Of a DNA stretch of 64,000 bases, positions 38,449 through 46,701 are shown in pieces. Position 1 is the first letter of the stretch, and each line of letters opens with the position of its first letter. A program made the translations under genes and the position numbers. The stretch covers positions 751,183-815,182 of the forward strand of contig NZ_JAEPES010000001.1 of NCBI RefSeq assembly GCF_016634425.1, given 5' to 3'. The DNA comes from Lacisediminihabitans changchengi. Its GTDB lineage: Bacteria > Actinomycetota > Actinomycetes > Actinomycetales > Microbacteriaceae. The notes beneath the pieces are model-generated. The model searched no databases, was not told where the DNA came from, and saw nothing but the letters and a program-made list of their open reading frames with translations.

Positions 38449-38480
38449 TTGACTTAGAGCGCGCTCTAAGTCTTAGCCTC
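38449..38480 (+). promoter_or_regulatory. MerR-type promoter with 22-bp palindromic operator
   Basis: A perfect 22-bp palindrome (half site GACTTAGAGCG, 38451-38472) lies between TTGACT (-35, 38449-38454) and TAGCCT (-10, 38475-38480). The 20-bp spacer is the over-long spacer typical of promoters that MerR proteins untwist. The -10 ends 5 nt before the merR GTG, so transcription probably starts at the start codon. Confidence 0.85.
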
Positions 38481-38485
38481 GTAGT

Positions 38486-38871
38486 GTGACCATCGAGCGC
38501 ACCACGTCAGTCCTGACTATCTCCCAGGTAGCCGAGCTCACCGGACTCTCCACCCATACCCTCCGCTACTACGAACGCGCCGGGCTTATGCTCGCGCCGA
38601 TCGACCGGGCGCCGTCCCGGCAGCGGCGATACTCGGATGCCGATGTGAGCTTCGTGAGATTCCTCACGATGCTGCGCGCGACATCCATGCCGATCGCTCA
38701 GGTGCGCGAGTATGTGGACCTGGTGCGGGCCGGAGACGGCGCGACCCCGGAGCGACTCGAACTGCTACTGCGGCACCGCATCGCAGTGAAGGCGCAGCTC
38801 GATGAGATCACCACCAGCCTGGCCGCGATCGACTACAAGATCACGACCTATCAAGGAAAGGCCCCCCGGCT

Positions 38872-38875
<4 letters not shown>
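38486..38875 (+). CDS. MerR family transcriptional regulator
   Basis: This is a 129-residue regulator. The N-terminal winged helix has [20 protein letters not shown] and ERAGLM, then [17 protein letters not shown], a dimer helix (about 80-118) and a short tail without metal-binding cysteines. It probably autoregulates through the palindrome at 38451 and controls the overlapping aldo/keto reductase gene (4-bp ATGA overlap). The inducer is unknown; lack of Cys argues against metals. Confidence 0.92.
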
Positions 38876-39849
<974 letters not shown>

Positions 39850-39901
39850 CGGGGGGCCCGCCGGCACCGAGTCGGCGCATTCCCCTTCGGAATGCCGTCC
39901 C

Positions 39902-39988
39902 CTTCCGAAATGAAGGCAAAACTTCCGACACGCCGTTCGTCAAGCACGATCAAACGGCATGTCGCGAAAAAAGCCTTCATTTCGGAAG
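39902..39988. repeat. Nested inverted repeat A, left of the DUF559-type gene
   Basis: The outer arms CTTCCGAAATGAAGGC (39902-39917) and GCCTTCATTTCGGAAG (39973-39988) are perfect over 16 bp. Inside, CGACACGCCGTT (39926-39937) pairs with AACGGCATGTCG (39953-39964) with one mismatch. The two-storey hairpin is followed by coding sequence of the DUF559-type gene at 40095. It shares TTCCGAAATGAAGG with repeat B. Confidence 0.9.
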
Positions 39989-40094
39989 TATGGCTGCGGA
40001 GTGACCGTTCCTCCACAGGGGCGCGAGTGGGTGACGCTTCCACAGAACTACTCAGCGAGACCACCGGACGCCGCAGCTCGGTCAGCCTTGCCGC

Positions 40095-41024
40095 ATGCGA
40101 ACGGATCCAGCTCGTGCGTCATTGCGCTCCCTGCTGGCCGAAATCCACCATCGCGGCGGAGTGGCAGCGACTCATGAGCTGCTGCGAGTGGGAGCAACGA
40201 GCCATCAACTCGCGGCGGCGGTGAGGGCCGGTGATCTAGTGCGACCTCGGCAGGGTTGGTACATGGGCCCGACGACCGGTGAGCCGTACGTTCGTGCTGT
40301 CCGGGTTGGCGGGCGACTCGCCGGTGTCTCGGCCGCGGAGACCTACGGTCTGGCTGTGCCGCGAGACGTCGCGCTTCACGTGCACGTTCCGGCGTACGCT
40401 GCCCGGCTGCGCTCGGAACACGACCCCGTGCTGCGGTTGCGCGATGCGGAGGGCGCCACCACCGTGGTGCATTGGGGAGCGGCGGGGCCGCCAACGAAAT
40501 CGACGAGATTGCGGGTCGGTGTGTTGGATTGCTTGGCTCAGGTCGCGCTAAGCGAGGACGAGGATGATGCCGTCGCCTGCATCGACTCGGCCTTGCATGT
40601 CGGTCTGATTGCCCCGTCTGTAACGGCAGTGATTGCGCGACGATTGCCCGCGCGGCTCTCACATCTTCCTCAGATCGTTGACGGTCGAAGCGAGAGCTAT
40701 CTGGAGAGCGTCGCACGCCGGAAGCTCGCGAGGGCGGGCATCAGTACAGAGCTGCAGGTGGCGGTGCTCGGCGAGCGGTGGATCGATCTCCTCATCGGAG
40801 ACTGTTTAGCGCTGGAGCTCGACGGTGCTGGCAAGTACCAGGGCCTTAGCGATGCAGAGATTGCGCGAAAGGTGCACGGCGACCGCGATCGGGATTCGTT
40901 TCTCGAGGCGTTGGGTTATCACGTCATTCGCATCAGTTATCGAATGGTCATTGATGACTGGCCCGCCACTCTCGCCATGATTCAGGCCGTAATGGACCGC
41001 GGAGACCATCTCCATTCCCGCTGA
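40095..41024 (+). CDS. AbiEi-type winged-helix/DUF559 endonuclease-like protein
   Basis: The protein has 309 residues. Residues 8-60 resemble the winged-helix of AbiEi-type antitoxins (LLAEIHHRGGVAATHELLRVG, RAGDLVRPRQGWYMGP). The C-terminal third resembles DUF559/Vsr-like nucleases: RWIDLLIGDCLALELDGAGKYQ carries Asp, Glu-Asp and Lys candidates of a restriction-endonuclease fold, followed by RDSFLEALGYHVIRISYRMV. No toxin partner is adjacent, so an active toxin-antitoxin pair is not supported. The gene is bracketed by inverted repeats A and B. Codon use is less extreme in G+C than its neighbours in the last third. Confidence 0.75.
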   Translation: MRTDPARASLRSLLAEIHHRGGVAATHELLRVGATSHQLAAAVRAGDLVRPRQGWYMGPTTGEPYVRAVRVGGRLAGVSAAETYGLAVPRDVALHVHVPAYAARLRSEHDPVLRLRDAEGATTVVHWGAAGPPTKSTRLRVGVLDCLAQVALSEDEDDAVACIDSALHVGLIAPSVTAVIARRLPARLSHLPQIVDGRSESYLESVARRKLARAGISTELQVAVLGERWIDLLIGDCLALELDGAGKYQGLSDAEIARKVHGDRDRDSFLEALGYHVIRISYRMVIDDWPATLAMIQAVMDRGDHLHSR

Positions 41025-41043
41025 CTCTCAGCGACCACGGAGG

Positions 41044-41112
41044 CACCTCGAGGCACCCGACGCACCTCGAGGTACCCCAAAACACCTCGATGTACCTCAA
41101 GCTACCTTCTGT
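41044..41112. repeat. Imperfect 10-bp repeats YACCTCRARG
   Basis: Seven units of about 10 bp (CACCTCGAGG, CACCCGACG, CACCTCGAGG, TACCCCAAAA, CACCTCGATG, TACCTCAAGC, TACCTTCTGT) run from 20 bp after the DUF559-type stop to the left arm of repeat B. One helical turn per unit would place all units on the same DNA face. Confidence 0.7.
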
Positions 41113-41115
41113 CAT

Positions 41116-41201
41116 TTCCGAAATGAAGGCGATTGTTGAGGATGCGCGGCGTGTTCGACATCTGTTGCGGCGTGGCGGCCAATTGATCCTTCATTTCGGA
41201 A
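41116..41201. repeat. Inverted repeat B, right of the DUF559-type gene
   Basis: TTCCGAAATGAAGG (41116-41129) and CCTTCATTTCGGAA (41188-41201) are perfect over 14 bp around 58 nt. The arm sequence is identical to the core of repeat A 1.2 kb to the left. It lies between the convergent DUF559-type and fadB genes and its right arm runs into a 7-bp array. Confidence 0.9.
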
Positions 41202-41271
41202 GAGAGACGTCGGATTTCGGAAGAGAGAAGTCGGAAGTCGGAAGTCGGAACAGGGAAGTCGGAACAGGGAA
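41195..41271. repeat. Eleven in-register 7-bp units growing out of repeat B
   Basis: Heptamers in strict register from 41195: TTCGGAA, GAGAGAC, GTCGGAT, TTCGGAA, GAGAGAA, GTCGGAA three times, CAGGGAA, GTCGGAA, CAGGGAA. The first unit is the end of the right arm of inverted repeat B, which suggests the array expanded from it. The 357-bp gap 41025-41381 holds only these repeats and a terminator. Confidence 0.85.
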
Positions 41272-41324
41272 GGGGACAGCGTGGCGGCGTCCGGGAGGTG
41301 ACAGCGTTGCAGGTCAACCCGTAG

Positions 41325-41369
41325 ACGCACGAACGCCCGCCCAGCGGTGCCGGGCGGGCGTTCGTGCGT
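41325..41369 (-). terminator. Strong hairpin after fadB
   Basis: Perfect 18-bp arms ACGCACGAACGCCCGCCC (41325-41342) and its inverse (41352-41369) surround a 9-nt loop, 12 bp beyond the fadB stop. There is no T-tract. Confidence 0.88.
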
Positions 41370-41381
41370 GGTACGCGGTGC

Positions 41382-43544
41382 CTAGTCGGTGCCGCGGATG
41401 ACCGGGTGGTGGAAGGTGTCGTGGAAGACACGTTCTGACGCTCCCACGCGGTCGAGGTACGGCGTGACGCCGCCCATCTGGAACGGGTAACCGGCACCGA
41501 GGATGAGGCAGAGGTCGATGTCTTCGGGGGCCGAGACGACCTTGTCCTCGAGCATCCGGTGCACCTCGTCGGCCAGACCGTCTTCGATGCGGGTCTGCAG
41601 CTGGGCCGCCGTCATCGGGTCCTTGCCACCCTCGACGATCTTGCGCGCCTTCTTGTCGATACCGGTGACCTTGCCCTTCGAGTCGCGCTCGAAGATGTGA
41701 CCGAGCTCGGCCAGCTTGTGCAGGTTCTCGCTCTCGAAGAAGCGCTCGGGGAAGGCGGCGTGATGCGTGTCGAGTACGTGGGCGCCGACCTTCAGCCCCA
41801 CCAGTTCGAGCAGTTCGAACGGCGTCATCGGCAGACCGAAGGGCTTCGTCGATTCCTCGACCACCTCGAACGGCGTGCCGGTGTCGACCGCGTGCATTGC
41901 TTCACCGAGCACCTTGGCCAACACACGGTTGACCACGAAACCGGGAGTATCTCGGGTGATGACCGCGTTCTTGTAGAGCTTTGCGGCAACGACCATCGCG
42001 GTGCTGAGGGTCGCCTCATCCGTCTGCGGCGTGTTCACTACCTCGATCAGCGGCATGACGGCCACCGGGTTGAAGAAGTGGAAACCGACCAGACGCTCGG
42101 GGTGCTTGAGCTTCGCGCCGATCTGCTCCACCGACAGCGAGGACGTGTTCGTCGCGAGCACGGCTTCGGCGGAGATGTACTGCTCGACGTCCGCGAAGAC
42201 GTCCTGCTTGACGCCTAGCTCCTCGAACACGGCCTCGATCACCCAGTCGGCGTCGGCGAAGTCAGCCTTGTTCGTCGTACCGCTGACCAAAGCCTTCAGG
42301 CGGTTGGCCTCGTCGGGGGAGATGCGCTTCTTGCCGAGCAGCGCGTCGATCTCGCCGCGGATGTAGTCGAGCCCCTTGTCGACGCGTGCCTGGTCGAGGT
42401 CGGTGATGACCACCGGCACCTTGAGGCGGCGCACGAACAGAAGCGCGAACTGGCTGGCCATGAGGCCCGCACCGATCACGCCGACCTTGGTTACCGGCTT
42501 GGCGAGCTTCTTGTCCGGGGCGCCAGCGGGCTTCTTCGCCCGTTTCTGCACCAGGTTGAAGGCGTAGATGCTGGCCTGGAACTGGTCCCCGGAGATCAGC
42601 TCAGACAGCGCCTCGTCCTCGGCAGCGAAACCGGTCTTCTTGTCGGTGTTTTTCGCGGCCTTGAGCAGCTCCAGTGCCTTGTACGGCGACTTCGCGACGG
42701 TGCCGATGCGGTTCTGCAGCATCTTGGTGGCGATGCCGATCGCGACGTCCCACTTCACCGCCCGCTCGATCTTGCCGGGCACGTTCGGGCGCTTGACCTT
42801 GATACTGCCGGAGATCACGCCGTCGGCCCAGCGCACCGAGTCTTCGAGAAAGCTCACCGAGTCGAAGATCGCATCGGCGATCCCCAGGTCGAAGGCTTCT
42901 TGACCCTTGAGCGTGCGGTTGTTCTTGAGCGGATTCTCGACGATGACCTTCAGGGCGTTCTCAATACCGATGAGGTTCGGCAGCAACCACGCTCCACCCC
43001 AGCCCGGGATGATGCCGAGGAAGACCTCGGGCAACGCTAGCGCCGGGATGTTGCGGTCGATGGTGCGGTAGTCGGCGTTGAGGCCGATCTCCACGCCGCC
43101 GCCGAGCGCGAGTCCGTTGATGAACACGAACGACGGCACACCGAGCTCCGACAGGCGGCCGAGGGCGGCGTGGCCGAGCTGTGCCATCTGCTTGCCGATC
43201 GCTTTGCTCGGGATCTCGCTGACCTTCGACAGGTCGGCGCCGGCAGCGAGGATGAACGGCTTACCGGTGACGGCGACGCCGGCGATCTCGCCCTTGGCCG
43301 CGCGCTCCTTCAGGCCGTCGAGCGTCTCGGCGAACTCGAGCAACGTCAATGGGCCGAGGGTGGATGGCCGGGTGTGGTCGCGGCCGTTGTCCAGAGTGAC
43401 GAGGGCAAGCGTCTTGCCACCCGAGATCGGGATGTCTCGCACGTAGGAATGCGTGACGACCTCGTCATCCGACATGTTCTTGAGGTCGGCGAACTGGTCC
43501 AGGTCTGGGCTGGACGAGGGGCCGGCGGTCTGTTCGATCGTCAT
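41382..43544 (-). CDS. fadB: 3-hydroxyacyl-CoA dehydrogenase/enoyl-CoA hydratase (beta-oxidation alpha subunit)
   Basis: This 720-residue bifunctional enzyme hydrates enoyl-CoA and oxidises 3-hydroxyacyl-CoA. The N-terminal crotonase domain has FILAAGADLSKV and the catalytic glutamates in GGGVEIGLNADYR and PEVFLGIIPGWGG. The NAD domain starts at GVIGAGLMASQFA (about 350), followed by LATNTSSLSVEQI and GFHFFNPVAVMPLIEVV with the catalytic His. A C-terminal dehydrogenase domain follows. Its ATG directly follows the fadA stop (no spacing), so the two are coupled and form a beta-oxidation complex. Confidence 0.95.
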   Translation of the reverse strand: MTIEQTAGPSSSPDLDQFADLKNMSDDEVVTHSYVRDIPISGGKTLALVTLDNGRDHTRPSTLGPLTLLEFAETLDGLKERAAKGEIAGVAVTGKPFILAAGADLSKVSEIPSKAIGKQMAQLGHAALGRLSELGVPSFVFINGLALGGGVEIGLNADYRTIDRNIPALALPEVFLGIIPGWGGAWLLPNLIGIENALKVIVENPLKNNRTLKGQEAFDLGIADAIFDSVSFLEDSVRWADGVISGSIKVKRPNVPGKIERAVKWDVAIGIATKMLQNRIGTVAKSPYKALELLKAAKNTDKKTGFAAEDEALSELISGDQFQASIYAFNLVQKRAKKPAGAPDKKLAKPVTKVGVIGAGLMASQFALLFVRRLKVPVVITDLDQARVDKGLDYIRGEIDALLGKKRISPDEANRLKALVSGTTNKADFADADWVIEAVFEELGVKQDVFADVEQYISAEAVLATNTSSLSVEQIGAKLKHPERLVGFHFFNPVAVMPLIEVVNTPQTDEATLSTAMVVAAKLYKNAVITRDTPGFVVNRVLAKVLGEAMHAVDTGTPFEVVEESTKPFGLPMTPFELLELVGLKVGAHVLDTHHAAFPERFFESENLHKLAELGHIFERDSKGKVTGIDKKARKIVEGGKDPMTAAQLQTRIEDGLADEVHRMLEDKVVSAPEDIDLCLILGAGYPFQMGGVTPYLDRVGASERVFHDTFHHPVIRGTD

Positions 43545-44747
43545 CTACTTCTTCTTCTTTCCGTCGAAGTACGGGTTCTCCCAGATGACCGAGCCGCCCT
43601 GGCCGAGACCGATGCACATGGCGGTGAGGCCGTAGCGCACGTCGGGGCGCTCGGCGAACTGCGCGGCGAGCTGGATCATCAGGCGCACGCCGGACGAGGC
43701 GAGCGGATGTCCGATCGCGATCGCGCCGCCCCACTGGTTGACCCGGGGGTCGTCGTCGTCGATCCCAAAGTGGTCGAGCAGCGACAGAACCTGGATGGCG
43801 AACGCCTCGTTCAACTCGAACAGGCCGATGTCGTCGATCGTCAGGCCTGCCTTCTTCAGCGCCTTCTCGGTCGAGGGGACCGGTCCGATGCCCATGATCT
43901 CCGGCTCGACGCCGGCGAAGGCAAAGCTGACGAGCTTCATCTTGGTGGGGAGACCGAGTTCCTTGGCGGTCGCCTCACTGGCGAGCAGGCTGATGGTCGC
44001 GCCATCGTTGAGCCCAGACGAGTTTCCGGCGGTGACGCGACCGTGCGGGCGAAACGGCGTGCGGAGTCCGGCGAGACCCTCCAGCGTGGTCTCGGGGCGG
44101 AGGGCTTCGTCGCGCGTGGCGAGCCCCCATCCGTTCTCTCCGCGGGTTGCGACCGGGATGAGGTCGGGCTGGAACTTGCCCTTGTCGTACGCAGCCGCGG
44201 CCTTCTGCTGGCTGCGCAGGGCGTAGTGATCCGCGCGTTCCTTGGTGAGGTGCGGGAAGCGGTCGTGGATGCGCTCGGCGGTGGAGCCCATGTTGAGCGC
44301 CTCCTCGCCGACCAGCTTCTCGGACAGGAAACGGGGGTTCGGGTCGGCGCCGAATCCCATGGGGTGGCGGCCCATGTGCTCGACCCCGCCGGCGAGGGCG
44401 AGGTCGTACGCGCCGAAGCCGATGGCCCCGGCGATGGTGGTGACCGATGTCATCGCGCCAGCACACATGCGGTCGATTGCGTAACCGGGCACCGACTTCG
44501 GCAGCCCCGCGAGCAGAGCGGCGGTGCGGCCGAGCGTCAGACCCTGGTCGCCCTGCTGAGTGGTGGCGGCGATGGCCACGTCATCGATGCGGTCCTGGGG
44601 AAGTTCGGGGTGACGATCGAGGAGTCCGACCATTGCCTTGACGACGAGGTCGTCGGCCCTGGTGTTCCAGTACATCCCTTTTTCGCCGGCGCGTCCAAAC
44701 GGGGTGCGTACCCCGTCGACGAACACGACTTCATGTCTCTCGGCCAC
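43545..44747 (-). CDS. fadA: Acetyl-CoA acyltransferase (3-ketoacyl-CoA thiolase)
   Basis: This 400-residue thiolase cleaves 3-ketoacyl-CoA. The nucleophile Cys95 is in IDRMCAGAMTSV, the His in GGAIAIGHPLASSG, and the second Cys in TAMCIGLGQGGSVIWEN. GTG 44747 is chosen for its GGAGG 5-6 bases upstream; the open frame to 44879 lies over the region between the genes and is not thiolase-like. It is the first gene of the fadAB pair and lies 76 bp downstream of the RNase D gene on the same strand. Confidence 0.95.
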   Translation of the reverse strand: MAERHEVVFVDGVRTPFGRAGEKGMYWNTRADDLVVKAMVGLLDRHPELPQDRIDDVAIAATTQQGDQGLTLGRTAALLAGLPKSVPGYAIDRMCAGAMTSVTTIAGAIGFGAYDLALAGGVEHMGRHPMGFGADPNPRFLSEKLVGEEALNMGSTAERIHDRFPHLTKERADHYALRSQQKAAAAYDKGKFQPDLIPVATRGENGWGLATRDEALRPETTLEGLAGLRTPFRPHGRVTAGNSSGLNDGATISLLASEATAKELGLPTKMKLVSFAFAGVEPEIMGIGPVPSTEKALKKAGLTIDDIGLFELNEAFAIQVLSLLDHFGIDDDDPRVNQWGGAIAIGHPLASSGVRLMIQLAAQFAERPDVRYGLTAMCIGLGQGGSVIWENPYFDGKKKK

Positions 44748-44823
44748 AATGCCTCCACTTTCGATGAGTACCGCAGACGATCCTATGGTTGGGCGAAAAA
44801 CCCTGAGAATCGTTTGCTTGTTC

Positions 44824-46089
44824 CTACGAAACGGGCTCGCCGGGCTCTTCCTCGATTTGGCTGGCATCGACAAAGGCATCGTGAATTACCTGTGAGGTAG
44901 CGTCAACCTGCCACGGACGGGCACCGAGCTCGGTGAGGGCGGAACGGATGCTGTCCACGTCGAGATCTGACGGCGGGCTCCAGGCCAGCCGACGCAGCAA
45001 CTCCGGTGTCAACAGGTTCTCGAGCGGAATCGTCAACTCGGTCGACAGGTCGGTGATCGCGGCGCGAGCGGCCTTCAGGCGCTTATCGGCGGCCGGGTTG
45101 CGGTCCGACCAGGCGCGCGGTGGCGGCATCGCGTCGCCGGGGCCGCGGAGTGCGGGCAGGTCGTCGGTGCTCATGCCGGCTTCGATGGCAGCCCACCAGC
45201 GATTGAGTTCTGAACGGCTGGCCCGCCCGGTGAAATCACGCATGCCGGCGAGAGCATGCTTCGAGTCGGGCATCGCCTTGGCCGCTGCGACCAGCGAGGA
45301 GTCAGGCACGAGCCGACCGGGCGCGGTGTCGATCTCTTGGGCGTAGTCGTCGCGCGCCTGCCAGAGCGAGCGGGCGACGGCGAGGTTGCGCGCCCCACGA
45401 ACCGTATGGAGCCCGGAGAGCTTTCGCCAGGCATCCGTCTTCGGCGGCTTCGCCTCGCGGTGCAGCACCTCCGAGAACTCCTGCTCGGCGATGTCGGCCT
45501 TGCCAGCCTCGGTGAGGAGCGCGCCGACGGCGTCGCGCAGGTCGGGGAGCAGCTCGACATCGAGCGCGGCGTACACCAGCCAGGACTGGGGGAGCGGCCG
45601 GGTCGACCAGTCGGCGGCGGAGTGCTCCTTTGCCAGATGGATGCCGAGAAGTTCTTCGACCACGGTGCCAAGACCGACCCGGGGCAGCCCGGCGAGGCGC
45701 GCGCCGAGCTCGGTGTCGAAGATTCGCTCGGGATCGAGGCCGACCTCGCGCAGGCAGGCGAGGTCTTGGCTGGCGGCGTGCAGCACCCACTCCTCGTCGG
45801 AAATCAGCGCATTGAGGTCGCTGAAGTCACCGATCGCTGGCGGGTCGAACAGAAAGACGCCGGAGCCCCGACGGAAGATCTGAATCAGGTACGCGCGTTG
45901 CGAATAGCGAAAACCGGATGCTCGCTCCGCGTCGATAGCGATCGGCCCGTGCCCCGCGGCGATCGCTTCTACCGCGGCGAGATACGCCTCACGGGTATCG
46001 ATGACGGAGACGACGGCGTGCGGCTCCTGAACCGGTGCGACATCCACCTCCGGTTCGACCGCGGGCACGGTCTCTTCGCTATTACTCAC
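44824..46089 (-). CDS. rnd: Ribonuclease D-like 3'-5' exonuclease with HRDC domain
   Basis: The protein has 421 residues. The DEDDy exonuclease domain shows IAIDAERASGFRYS (Asp-x-Glu), VLHAASQDLACLREVGL, and YAALDVELLPDL (Tyr-x3-Asp). An HRDC domain follows from about residue 220, and a C-terminal HRDC-like domain (LTPELLRRLAW). RNase D enzymes trim tRNA precursor 3' ends. GTG 46089 overlaps the DUF3000 stop by 8 bp; the DUF3000-RNase D pair is conserved in actinobacteria, including Mycobacterium Rv2680-Rv2681. The acidic N-terminal extension (residues 1-30) is unconserved. Confidence 0.92.
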   Translation of the reverse strand: MSNSEETVPAVEPEVDVAPVQEPHAVVSVIDTREAYLAAVEAIAAGHGPIAIDAERASGFRYSQRAYLIQIFRRGSGVFLFDPPAIGDFSDLNALISDEEWVLHAASQDLACLREVGLDPERIFDTELGARLAGLPRVGLGTVVEELLGIHLAKEHSAADWSTRPLPQSWLVYAALDVELLPDLRDAVGALLTEAGKADIAEQEFSEVLHREAKPPKTDAWRKLSGLHTVRGARNLAVARSLWQARDDYAQEIDTAPGRLVPDSSLVAAAKAMPDSKHALAGMRDFTGRASRSELNRWWAAIEAGMSTDDLPALRGPGDAMPPPRAWSDRNPAADKRLKAARAAITDLSTELTIPLENLLTPELLRRLAWSPPSDLDVDSIRSALTELGARPWQVDATSQVIHDAFVDASQIEEEPGEPVS

Positions 46090-46678
46090 GTCCAGCTCGA
46101 CGGGCAGCCAACACACTCACTCCTTCAGCAGCCGGCGGAAGGCCCGCCAACATGCACAACAACTCGCCCCAGCTTTCCACATGCGAGGTCACCTCGTGGC
46201 CGAGCGGGGTCCATGATGCCCGGAGTTCGATCTGCGCGCCGTCGCCCTGGCTCTCCAATTCGCCGTATCCGGTGGACAAGATCTTGGTGGCAGTGCCCGA
46301 CGCAGCCCGGTATTTCGCTCCTCGCGCATCGAGCGCATCGACCAGCCACGACCACGTGACATCGGCAAGAAAAGGGTCGAGGCCCATCTCGGTCTCGAGC
46401 GGCGCCTGGGCGAAGCAGACCACGCGGAATTGGCCGCCCCACGCGTCCGAACCGGCAGGGTCGTAGAGCAGGATGAAGCGACCGGTGCCCAACTCGGAGT
46501 CTTCCGAATGTCGTGCCGGGGTGACATCCGCGGCCAGGGCGATCGAGTACGGTGCGAGGCTCCCCGGGGCCGGTATCTCCGTCAGCACCAGTTCCGGTCG
46601 CAGTGTCGCACTGCGCACCGCGGCCAACGCGGCGGCGAAGGCCGCGGGTACCGCCGGTCCATCCAGGTTTTCGGGCAC
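46082..46678 (-). CDS. DUF3000 protein
   Basis: This is a 198-residue actinobacterial protein of unknown function. Landmarks are RPELVLTEIPAPGSLAPYSIALAAD, LYDPAGSDAWGGQFRVVCF, ETEMGLDPFLADVTWSWLVDAL and LGHEVTSHVESWGELLCMLAG. It starts at GTG 46678, 7 nt after TAGTCT (46691-46686), so probably leaderless. It overlaps RNase D by 8 bp and is divergent from an alpha/beta hydrolase gene 23 bp away. Confidence 0.88.
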   Translation of the reverse strand: MPENLDGPAVPAAFAAALAAVRSATLRPELVLTEIPAPGSLAPYSIALAADVTPARHSEDSELGTGRFILLYDPAGSDAWGGQFRVVCFAQAPLETEMGLDPFLADVTWSWLVDALDARGAKYRAASGTATKILSTGYGELESQGDGAQIELRASWTPLGHEVTSHVESWGELLCMLAGLPPAAEGVSVLAARRAGRE

Positions 46679-46685
46679 GGTACGA

Positions 46686-46695
46686 AGACTAAAGT
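46686..46695. promoter_or_regulatory. Overlapping divergent -10 elements
   Basis: Minus-strand TAGTCT (46691-46686) lies 7 nt before the DUF3000 start and plus-strand TAAAGT (46690-46695) 6 nt before the hydrolase start at 46702. The two share two base pairs, so only one polymerase should be able to open here at a time. Confidence 0.6.
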
Positions 46696-46701
46696 TCTCT
46701 C

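Noticed and set aside
40095..41024. Type IV toxin-antitoxin pair
   Set aside because: Only an AbiEi-like N-terminal domain is seen; no AbiEii-like toxin gene is adjacent.
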